A model generated the notes under the pieces. It was not told where the DNA came from. It ran no database searches and was given only the letters and a program-made list of their open reading frames with translations. A program made the position numbers and the translations under genes. Source: Conidiobolus incongruus B7586 (lineage: Eukaryota; Entomophthoromycota; Entomophthoromycetes; Entomophthorales; Conidiobolaceae). Taken from it: a stretch of 31,730 bases of DNA. This document shows, piece by piece, positions 20,619-30,277 of the stretch. How positions within the stretch are numbered: position 1 is the first letter of the stretch; the number at the start of each line of letters is the position of its first letter. The stretch spans positions 1-31,730 of the forward strand of contig JNEM01016985.1 of assembly GCA_000697335.1 (NCBI GenBank), written 5' to 3'.

Positions 20619-22715
20619 ATATTCATATTTCCTATTCTAATGTTCCTTTTCATTTTTTTTCATAATTAGTTTCGTGCATTTTTGATAAATTTAGATTCAA
20701 TTTTCTAATATAAAAATATATAATTTTGGATTTTTCATTATTGTGGAGTTTTTTAAGAACTCTATCCTCACTATCATCATCTCATACCAGTTGACAATAT
20801 AATTTCCCTTACCAATCTTCTACCTTCTACACAAACAATTTTAAATCACTTGGTTTACTTTATGCTTCAATTTCAAATCCCAAAACCTTACATTTTCAGC
20901 CCAGCACGAGACCTCTAATAAAAAACAGTTTTTCTTGTTTTATAAAGTCTAAACAGTTAGTTTGTCTCCGTATCAACATTGAGTGTATCAATTTAAATTG
21001 GAAGGTGACTTTGATTTTATTAAATTTTTATATAATAGAGACAACAGTAATAATCAAACTCTCCATGTTTCTTATATTAAATACGATCGGTTGCACTAAT
21101 ATTGTTCGTAGTAAGTATATTAACTTTCGTCTTCAATATTATTTCTAACAACCCTAATCATCAGTCTATGAATCCAATTTCCCAATAAAATAGCATTACA
21201 TTAGGAAATTATGATTCTTAGAATGAAAGTCTTGATTATCTATCAATTTATATAATGAAAGTGATGGTTGTAGTTAAGTTTTGAATAAAGAGTGATGGTA
21301 TTTATTTAGTATAGTAATTTAATTGAATTGTTAGTCATTATAATTTTGACCATAATAACAATTATTCATCAGTTTATTTAGCTTTTACATTGTTTTTTAT
21401 TGTAAAATAGCAATATATGATATATTATCCTTAAACTCATTTTATATCATAATGTGAACGAAAACATTATCTTTGTAATAAAATATGCTTTTAAAATATA
21501 TAAAATATTATATTATTGAAGTTACAAATACCTCAGGTTTATATTAAACTATTTTCTTAATTTGAAAGGTTATTAGGTTTAAAATGGGTTATTTATGTTT
21601 CTGGAATAAATAATAAGTATGAATTACAATTATTTTAAAATGTTATCTTTGTATATATAGTGAATATTTTTGTGTTTATATCTTATTACAATTTTTGCAA
21701 TAATTGAAATATAAAATATTAATATATATCATTATTTTTGAGATCATATATTAATTTTATAGAATATAGGTTTTTATTGATGTTAATAAAACTATTTTAA
21801 GATATATAAATTAAATGATATTGATATTTTCCACAATGATATATAATTTTATATTATAATATAAATAAGATTAAAATTTAAAGCTTATAAATAAAAAATA
21901 TATTATTGAATTTAAAATTTTTCCTATAGAAATTAGTTTTTATAGGAAAGTGCATTGAAATATTTTATAATTTAAAATAGTTTTAAAATTAAAATCTATA
22001 ATTTGGTGATTATATTTATTTCCTAATTTTTTATATAAATGAATTAATAACAAAGCTATAATAAAATCAATTTTATATAAAGTTAGTTCATAAATCTATT
22101 ATTAATATTTTTATTTGAATTCTGAATATTATTTAAAAATAACTCTATATAATATATAAATATTAAGGAATATATTGATCTTTAGTCCTAACAAAGATAT
22201 ATTAGGAAATATATAGTAATATAATTTAATGAATTTAATATTATTATTTGATTTGAATTATTTTAAATCAATATTATTGTCGAATTAATTTAATTAATAT
22301 AATAAATTTAAATAAAGATTTAACTTTTATCAACTAGGTTATGATAATATATAGTTAATAAAATAAATAATAAAAAATATAAAATATATTAAAATTTCAA
22401 AAATAATTAAACAATATTATTAAAAAATATCCTTCAGATCTTAAACTATAAACTTAAAAAATAATGATAAATTAGATATATTTTCTTAGAAGTTATATAT
22501 TAATAATTGATTTTGGAGTGTTAATAATTTAATTCTAATAATAACAAAAATCAATATATTTCAATATTTATTTTATATTAATTAAAGATTAATAAAAAAA
22601 TTAGGATAGAAATTATGCTAAATAAATATATATTAAAATTTCTATATTTAATATCCTTTTATTATATTATAATCAAAATTATTTTATTTCTTTATATATA
22701 AAAAAATAAAAAATT
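20619..22715. other. Downstream of copy 2: possible worn coding DNA, then AT-extreme DNA
   Basis: 20795-21145 is open for 117 codons in one plus-strand frame (LHFQPSTRPLIKNSF in the middle) without an early ATG. A second frame at about 21000-21100 also reads smoothly (EGDFDFIKFLYNRD). No family is recognisable and the region may be a decayed gene. From about 21300 the sequence turns extremely AT-rich with no frames and merges into the repeat region. Confidence 0.35.
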
Positions 22716-22815
22716 TTTTAATTTTTGATTTTTCAAATATATTGTTAATTTTAAATAAATAAATATATATATATAAAATAAATAATGAGTCATATAGTTT
22801 CAAATTATATATTTA
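22716..22815 (-). repeat. Repeat B, copy 2, outer fragment
   Basis: It matches the reverse complement of about 1415-1505, including TTTTTTAATTTYTGATTTTTCAAA and AAATAAAWAAATATAT. The same TTTTTGATTTTTTAAAT end motif appears at the extreme right of the window (31710-31730). Confidence 0.5.
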
Positions 22816-23824
22816 AGTATTATAATAATTGCTACCTAATTGATATTTTTTCTTACGTTAATTCATTACTAAAGACTTGATTATTCAAATTAAACTTTAT
22901 CAATATTTTACAAATCTATGTTTAAGTGACCTTATTATTACTTAGTCATGTATATTTATGCTTATATATTTCACTTAGTTATAAAAAAAACATACAAAGG
23001 TTTATATAAATAAAAAAATCTTTTTGCTTAATTATTGATATATTTTGTTTTAATTATATTTAGTTAATACCTCAATACTAAGGAATCTAGTTATCATATA
23101 TTTCCTAAAGTATTGAGAAACTTGCTTCCTCTACCCTCAATTATATCAAGCCCAAATGAATAACTATTGAGCTTAGGCTTTGGGAGCCAACTATAATGTT
23201 TGCCAAAGCTATTACATATATGAAATCCCATCAACATAGTTAATATTCTATAGTAAATACTGATCCTAATTCCAAAAGTCAATCCTAAATTTTAGCTACA
23301 TTAGTCCATATAAATAGACAACAATATAAAGTTAGGTATAGGCCTAACAGAAACACAGGAAAGTTATCTGGGGCCTTATTAATCTTACTGATTGATGAAT
23401 TGTCATATAACCAGTTCCACATTATTATTTCTTAATTCAATATAACTATAGGTAATTTTTAAAATAATTGGTTTATATTAAATATTAATTTATTTAATAA
23501 TGTCAGATATTCCACTTAAAGTATAACCTTTAAATAGAGGAGTATTTATATAAGTTAATTAGTAATCAGATATAAAGGTTCATTCTAAGTTATGAGATAT
23601 ATCATCAATCCATTATTAATCATTATATTAGTGATTTATAAGCATTGCTATGCAGAACTTGTTTTGTCAAGGGTTGATTTGTAATTTAGCTTAGATAGTG
23701 TAGATAATAGTCATCTATAATAATAACAGGGTTTTAGTTGATTACTAATATTAATAGTAATAAAATTGAAATATTATAAGTGATATTGTAAAATAGTTTT
23801 AGGAAAGTGACAAATTGTTATTAT
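22816..23824. other. About 1 kb insert splitting repeat B copy 2
   Basis: Because repeat B continues on both sides, this block looks inserted. It is less AT-rich than its host, most of all at 23080-23420, and two frames read in a protein-like way for short stretches (on the plus strand, LATLVHINRQQYKVRYR). No family motif is recognised. The two ends (TTTAAGTATTATAATAATTG at left; reverse complement of the right end ATTATAAGTGAATAATAAC) are weakly alike, so a worn DNA transposon is possible. Confidence 0.35.
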
Positions 23825-24840
23825 TCACTTATAATTTATATATATATAATAACTTTTTTGATTAAATAATTAATTTTTTAAAATCAGTTATTTAATTTAA
23901 AAATATATAAATTAAATAATTATACTCAATTGTCTTATATTTTGATATTAATAGAGCTTAACCATAAACTTTTTAAAATTATTTAAAATATATGAGTAGT
24001 ATTTAATATTAAATATTATTTAAAACAATTATATATTATTAAGTAAATTATTAAAAAATTGAATAAAAATTATTTTAAAATTATTAAATTCTAAAGAGTA
24101 ATTTAAATTATTATTTTTTTAATTATTAATATAATAAAATAATATATTAAAAAACTTTCTATTTTATTTAAAAATTTAATTAAATATATTAAAATTAATT
24201 TTATAAATATTTTATTTATATTAAAGTTTAAACTCAAACTAATAAATAAAAGTATAAAATAAATACTTTATAAATTAACTAAGGTTTAAAAAAATTAAAA
24301 TAATTATTGTTAAATAAAACCTACTAAAATATTACTAGAAACTTGAGCTTTTATAATAAATAATTATAAATAATGAATTTTAGATTCTTTTATTTAATTA
24401 TTTATTAAATATAAATTTAAAATGCTAGATTAAGTTAAATTAACCTTTTTTATAAATCCTTTTAAATAAATATTTTACTAATAAGTGAATGTTAATTATT
24501 ATAATAAATTATAATTATAAATGTTATTTTTATTTATTTTATGAAAGAAAATTAATTAATAATAAATTTTAAATTTTTTTAAATTAAAATATTTCTAATT
24601 AATATTATTAATATAATTTGAAAAATCCTATTATTTTATATAATAATTATCAAATATATAAATTTAAAGCTATAAAAAATTTTTTAATTAATAATAATTA
24701 AAAAAAACTACCATATTTAATATATTATTTTAAATTATAATTTATGTAAATAAATTGCTTTAGGAAATTAAAAAACCAGCTTATAAGAAAAAAATTTTTA
24801 TAAATAAATTTAATTAATTTATAAAATATTAATATTTAGT
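23825..24840 (-). repeat. Repeat B, copy 2, main part (inverted relative to copy 1)
   Basis: Collinear with the reverse complement of about 460-1420. Examples are GAGCTTAACCATAAACTTTTT at 23955, AAATAAATACTTTATAAATT near 24257, ACTAGAAACTTGAGC near 24336, and AATTGCTTTAGGAAATT near 24753. The differences look largely like C/T and G/A interchanges plus small gaps. No coding frame survives. Confidence 0.6.
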
Positions 24841-25763
24841 CTATAATAGAGAAATTACTTATTAACTATTGTTGACTTTTTAAGTTAAGTCCTGGTTAGA
24901 GGGGATTATACTTATTCTTAATCTTTGAGTTACCTTGCTTTTCTATAATTTATAGTTACAATAAAGTTAGATTTTATTAGTTTCAGAATAAATTAACTAG
25001 ACAAAATACTTGCACAGATTAGTAACAAAGTATATCTTTTTATTTTTTATTTCTAAGAAGAACCAAAATCAATTTATTTTCTAAAGCAATAAAAATCATC
25101 TTTTTATACAAATGTTAAATTCCTATGATTCCTCAGATAAGATTAAAATAAATAAATCCTAAATAGTAAAATGGTAAAATAGTAAAATAGTAAAGTAACT
25201 GATTAACTCTATTTTTAACCAATAACTTGACAATTATTAAAAAATTATTAGAAATATAGCAAAAAGTTATTAATAATAGAAGTAACTATTAAATCAATAT
25301 TATATTACTATTCTTATATATAATATATCAAAGTGTTTATTTATTTTTAATTGCAAAAAATTCCTATTATATAAAATTCAGAGTAATTAAATTAGAATTT
25401 AATTTAAAATATTTGTCCTAATATTTTAATTTCAACTGTCAATTTAAATATCCTTATTAATATTATAAATTATAATTTCAGTTGTTTTTTTCATTTTATG
25501 ATATTTTAAATGTTAAAATAATATAATATTATTTAGTTATTTAATTTATTTAAATCTTGATAGAAAAATATTAATATATTAATATATATAATAAATATAT
25601 TGAATAAAATTAATAATTTATTTATTATTTACTATTAAAATTTTTCAACTGTTGTAGTATTTTAATAGTTTTATCTAATTAAATACATATACTATTTTAT
25701 ATAAAATATTTTAATTAATTTCAAATAATATCATATAATATTTGATGATATAATATAACTCTA
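24841..25763. other. AT-rich stretch left of the Tc1-like element
   Basis: No gene is seen. It contains a tandem 8-bp repeat and a slightly less AT-rich part (24870-25140) that may belong to another worn repeat. Confidence 0.5.
25163..25194. repeat. Tandem 8-bp repeat, four units
   Basis: ATAGTAAA occurs four times in a row, with the second unit reading ATGGTAAA. Confidence 0.9.
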
Positions 25764-25983
25764 TACTAACCTACAAAAGTGAGTAATAAAATTAAAAATA
25801 TATATATTTTAATTAATAACTAAAACAATTATATATATTAGATTACTTGAAACTATAATATATAATTAAGGTATATTATTTAATAATAGATAAATATATT
25901 TAGATATATTTAGTAAACTATTAGCAAAAATATTAACCCTTAATATTTAACCAAGGTGAGTTATAAATTTGCAGGTTTTTGAG
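25764..25983. repeat. Left terminal inverted repeat of the Tc1-like element
   Basis: Pairs with 27121-27336. Outer motif at 25764-25794, inner motif at 25956-25983. Confidence 0.85.
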
Positions 25984-26089
25984 ATAAAAGGATATATTTA
26001 ATAATATATAACCATATCTTTTTTCTCTCTTTGCTATTATTTTATATAATATTTTATAGATATACTAAATTTTTTTTGTTAATATTATT

Positions 26090-27106
26090 ATACTTAAATC
26101 CCTCTTTAAAAAAATCTATTTGTACATTAATCAACTTTATAAAAAAAGTAAATCAACTTGTAATATTGCTAGAATTATTAGTGTTAGCTAATTTACTATA
26201 GCTAAAGTTGTTAAGAATAACAATAAAAAAACATTTAAACCTAAATTTAAACATGTTAAAATTATAAATAAACATAATAAGAAGTATATTTATAAGTTAG
26301 TTAATACAAGCAAGTATAGTACTACTATAGAAATACAACAGGAATTATAAAACTATACAAGAATATTAGTTAGCACTAATACTATTATATGTATTTTACA
26401 TTAGTATAGATACTACTTACACTTTAAGAAAAAACACCCCCAATTAAAAAAATCCCACTATAAAATTAAGTGGGAGTTTAAATGTCACTACTAATATTAA
26501 ACTAAAATTAATTAGAGTAAGGTTATTTAATCTAATGAAATAAAAATATACCTTAGTAAATTTAATAAAAAAGCTAAATACTTCAGAAAAAATATAGAAT
26601 TACTTTATAACTATTATATTAATTTTACCTAAAAGTATAATAGTAGGTTAATTATTATTTAAGGATATATGTTGTTTTTAGGTGTAAAGTATCTTTATAA
26701 AGTTAATAGGGGAATTAATATTAAAATGTACTAAAGTATTCTAAACAATAAATTGAAAAAAACCATTGAATAATATAAGTTAAACAAATCTAATATTATT
26801 TTCTAGTAAGATAATGCCTCTTGTTATACTATAACTTTTATTACCAAATAACTTAAAAATAACAAGATAATAGTTATAAAGTAGCTTCTTCAATATTTTA
26901 ACTTTAATCTAATTAAACACCTTTAGGATTAGTTAAAAAAAGTTATTAAAGCTTTCCCCCTAATAAAAAATTTAAATCAACTTTAGGAATATGTTTAAGA
27001 AGTATAAAACAAGATTAACTCTTTTTAATGTAAGAAGTTAGTTGATTCTATACCCTACAAACTTAAAGAAGTTAGAAAAGCTAAAGGTAGATATACTAAG
27101 TTTTAA
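26090..27106 (+). pseudogene. Tc1-type DDE transposase, inactivated
   Basis: A single reading register holds from about 26150 to the stop TAA at 27104-27106, interrupted by many stop codons. The N-terminal part reads like the family helix-turn-helix (NIARIISVS, then TIAKVVKNN). The catalytic triad positions are visible: SNE at 26531-26539, where SDE is usual (GAT to AAT); DNASCYT with the second Asp at 26810-26812; and NLIKHL at 26906-26923, where NPIEHLW is usual (Glu to Lys at 26915-26917). There are 34 residues between the second and third sites, the DD34E spacing of Tc1. The tail reads KKLVDSIPYKLKEVRKAKGR. Most stops stand where Gln or Trp is expected (CAG/CAA/TGG turned into TAG/TAA). 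With two catalytic positions lost it cannot be active. Confidence 0.88.
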
Positions 27107-27120
27107 TTTTTTTTTATCAC

Positions 27121-27336
27121 CAAAAACCTACAAATTTATAACTCACCTTAGGTAAAATTTAAAGGTTTATATTTTAGCCAATTAATAGCTAAATATTATT
27201 ATTTAATGATATATATAACTAATAAATATAATAGATTTTAATTATTTAATTTAGGTTTATTTTATTAAATATTAATCAAGTTATTAGTAAAAATATAGGT
27301 GTTTTTGATTTTATGACTCACTTTTGCAGGTTAGTG
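27121..27336. repeat. Right terminal inverted repeat of the Tc1-like element
   Basis: Pairs with 25764-25983. The tip GACTCACTTTTGCAGGTTAG keeps more C and G than the left tip. Confidence 0.85.
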
Positions 27337-27929
27337 TATTTAATAATTATTTCATATATAAAATAAATAGAATTTATTCAATTCTTTAATTTTTATATAT
27401 TATAATGGAATATTTTAATGGTATAATTTTTAAAATTGATTTATAAAAAATATTATCTTATTAATCTAATTACATGAAATAATTTTGATTTGATAAAATT
27501 TAAAATATAGTTTTATATTGAGCTTTACTTATATTATATATGCATTTACTACATGTATCATATTTATAAATATTTAGTTAAAAATTCTTCAAGTATTATC
27601 AATATTCATTATAATAGTATTTACTATCTGATAATTATATTGGTTAAATATATTTATAATACAATGATAGTTCAAATATATAAAATTCTGTAAAATCAAA
27701 AATTGCTAAAAATGAATAAAATTTTTTTGTCATTAATAAAGTTTATTATGAATAAAATTATATCATTACCTAATTCAAAAAATACTGATACTTTAAACAA
27801 TTGGCAAATTCCATATAATTATTACCAACTTTCTTTTTTAGCTAACAAAATCTCTAGGCCAATCAATTATAATCAATATAGGGATTTGATTGTATATTAT
27901 ATTTATTGAAATTAAAAAAAAATTCTTAT
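27337..27929. other. AT-rich stretch right of the transposon
   Basis: A 68-codon frame from 27703 (ATG as part of AAAAATGAATAAAATT) is low in complexity and close to random expectation for this composition. I do not call it a gene. Confidence 0.45.
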
Positions 27930-28545
27930 TAAACAGTTGGTTAACTCAAGGGAGTTTTACTATAACTACCAAATCGGAGGGATCGTATCTTACCTATTAC
28001 ACTACATTCCAATTCTCATTAACCAAATCAAATGCGATGAGAAATTCATTAAATGCGTCACCAATCTAGTGACTGACCGATATTAAGTTTTCACATATCT
28101 CTCGAATTGGTGGCTATACTATCGAGCGAGTTCCCCTGCTTAGTCCCGAACAGCCACTAGCACGAGATCTATTTAACCCCATCAGGAATGAATCTGCTAA
28201 GGACTATAAAAACTGACATAAGTTCACTAATAAGAATGACAAATTAGCTATCATTAAATTAGGCAACTACCGGTTTGCCAATTCATTTAATTTGAAACGT
28301 GTTTATTTTAGTTAAATCTGATCCAGAAACAATATCGGACTTAGCTCTAGTAGATCCTAGAGTAATCCCATACGATGAAGCATTCAGGGTTCATCTGGCT
28401 GCCCAGCTTGTAGCTGCTGCTCCCCATATGGTGAGAAAAATGCTCACCTATTTGAAGACTTCGTTCGTCAAAACGGTAGTGCAAATCAGACTGTCGTTGT
28501 TAGTTGAGTCGAAGGAATGCTTTATTAAAACTCAATTTTAAACTT
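27930..28545 (+). pseudogene. GC-richer island of broken coding sequence, possibly a viral-gene fossil
   Basis: About 600 bases with clearly normal, balanced composition set sharply in AT-extreme DNA. The plus strand reads as protein over most of its length, with several breaks, so it is not functional. Short readable parts include REFYYNYQIGGIVSYLL, GYTIERVPLLSPEQP, and DPRVIPYDEAFRVHLAAQLV. I do not recognise the family. A non-retroviral RNA-virus capsid-type insertion would fit the look (helical, mixed composition, no transposon ends, foreign composition), but a decayed host gene or transposon fragment would fit too. It is small compared with any full-length viral gene, so it is a partial copy. 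Old enough to be broken, yet not AT-drifted like the nearby repeats. Confidence 0.4.
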
Positions 28546-29335
28546 GGATATATCTATTAATTACTTAAATTATTATCTATGGAAGAAAAATTATATTAAA
28601 TTTTCATGTAAAGATATAATTAAAATAATTTGATAATTTATCAAAATTGATGATATCAAATTTAATAAATGGAGAAATTTAATATTTTATACTTTGATTC
28701 AAATTTCGCAAATTTCTCTAAGAAAAGTCATATGAATTCCATGTAAGATGCAAATAGTGTATTATTATTGATTAAATATTTTATTAAGAACCAACCCTTA
28801 ATCTAGTTTGAATTATTTGACTAACTTTGTCAATTGAATTCGGTAAATTTAAGGGTTAAGGTGAAATTCAGCTGTAAAATTTAATTGGCTTTATAATTTG
28901 AATTTAATTTGAGTTATTATTTTATTTTTAGTAATAATTTCAATTGATCAAAAGTCTTCACTATTATCAACGTTTGAAAGAAATATATAAGAAAATTTCT
29001 CCATTTTCTCATCAAATGGACTTTAAAGAACTTTTGTTCAATTTGTAAGAAATTTGACTAATTTAAGTTTGAACATCAGGTTGATAAAATTAAAAATTAA
29101 TAAACACTTAAAAATTGAACAAATATAAATTAATAAACTGGATAAATTTCATTCTGAAGTCGATATTTCAAACTGTTGATTGGACGATTTTGAACTTACC
29201 ACATTCAAAAAGAGTAACATTTCATCATTTGAATTCAGTAATTGAACATATTTGAAGTATTTAAATGAGATAGTTCTTCCAAAATTCTATAAATTTTATT
29301 GTTAAAATATAATAGCTACAATATATAGCTGAAAT
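28546..29335. other. Upstream region of methyltransferase copy 3
   Basis: No gene is seen. An imperfect inverted pair CCAACCCTTAATC / TTTAAGGGTTAAGG lies at about 28792-28805 and 28848-28861. TATAAAT at 29288-29294 lies 42-48 bases before the ATG of copy 3 and is the probable TATA box. Confidence 0.5.
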
Positions 29336-30277
29336 ATGATAAGGTGGCCAAGAATACATTTATTTGAGTTTCACGATTTGGACTGGTTTCCTAATTTTTT
29401 GAAATATCAAACCACTTTTATTTTATATATCATGTGGACTTTTGAATTACCAGAGTTCCTTACCAATATCTTCCCATTTTTAAAGGATTGGATGATACCT
29501 AGATATCGTGTAGTATCTAATCAATTATGTGAAGCAATTTCTACCTTGGCAAAGATGTACCCCGATCAGGAAGTTGCTGTGATGGATATGTGCTCTGGAG
29601 GATCTGGACCCAATACTTTAATATCCAAACAGGTCAACCAAATCCTCAAGGGTAAAACTGAAAAGCCTGTGCAATTCTATCTCTCCGACTTATATCCCAA
29701 TATTGAAACATGGAAACAAGTATGCTCTGACAATCCATATCTCAATTATGTTACGGAATCAATCGATGCAACCAAACCCTTTAAATTCCCTCAAGCTGAT
29801 AAAGTATTCCAAACCTTTTACTCATGTTTCCACCACTTTTCTGATGAATCGGTTAGAAAAGTTTTGAAAAATTCTTTGGATTATTCGGATGGGTTTGCGT
29901 AAGAACTATATTCGATATTTCATTATATATTTAATTCATTTTTTATTAGTATTATCGAAACTACCAATAGAAATGTTATTAATTGCTTTAAAGGTGCTTT
30001 TCTCAACGATTTATTTATCCTCTTAGTTCTTCCTTTTTATATTCATAAGGTCCCTCTTTCTATGTTCATATGTCTTTACATATTCCCCATTTTACTATTT
30101 ACTTGGAGTTGGGATAGTTTAATATCTTGCTTAAGAACTCGAACCAACGAGGAACTGATAGAAATTATTGAAGAATTAAAAGTTGAAGGTTGGCGATTTG
30201 AAACAGGTTATGGCTATTCTACATACCCTATTGATAGAGTTAATTGGGTGATTGGATACCGAACCCCTGAGTACTAG
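29336..30277 (+). CDS. SAM-dependent methyltransferase, copy 3
   Basis: Exons 29336-29898 and 29950-30277 with a 51-nt intron (GTAAGA...TATTAG) at exactly the same place as in copies 1 and 2. The product is 296 residues, beginning MIRWPRIHLFEFHDLDWFPN. All family blocks are intact: VMDMCSGGSGP (82-92), FYLSDLYPN (114-122), FYSCFHHF (161-168), IIETTNR, the hydrophobic stretch, WDSLISCLRTRT and the C-terminal VNWVIGYRTPEY. It differs from copies 1 and 2 throughout, at silent and replacement sites, and shares no long identical tract with them, so it is an older split outside the conversion between copies 1 and 2. It is separated from copy 2 by about 8.7 kb of repeats, which probably invaded an originally tighter cluster. 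Likely active; acceptor unknown. Confidence 0.9.

Larger units (their letters stand above)
25764..27336 (+). mobile_element. Complete but dead Tc1/mariner-type transposon, 1573 bp
   Basis: The element is flanked by TA at 25762-25763 and 27337-27338, the target duplication of the Tc1/mariner superfamily. Its ends are long inverted repeats: 25764-25983 and 27121-27336 (220 and 216 bp). The outer tips read TACTAACCTACAAAAGTGAG and, on the other strand, CACTAACCTGCAAAAGTGAG. A second motif GTGAGTTATAAATTTGYAGG lies at the inner edge of each arm. GTGAGTCATAAAAT at the tip and GTGAGTTATAAATT at the inner edge are direct repeats, the IR/DR arrangement of some Tc1 elements. Between the arms lies a transposase gene that can be read in one register but is full of stops. 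Confidence 0.9.

Noticed and set aside
23094-23282. 62-codon minus-strand frame inside the insert in repeat B
   Set aside because: Not recognisable; both strands of this block read equally well, so I could not choose.
27703-27909. 68-codon frame right of the transposon
   Set aside because: Lys/Ile/Asn-dominated translation is what AT-rich random DNA gives, with no support from context.
28792-28861. Interstitial telomere sequence from AAGGGTTAAGG
   Set aside because: Only one or two imperfect units; more likely a chance inverted pair.
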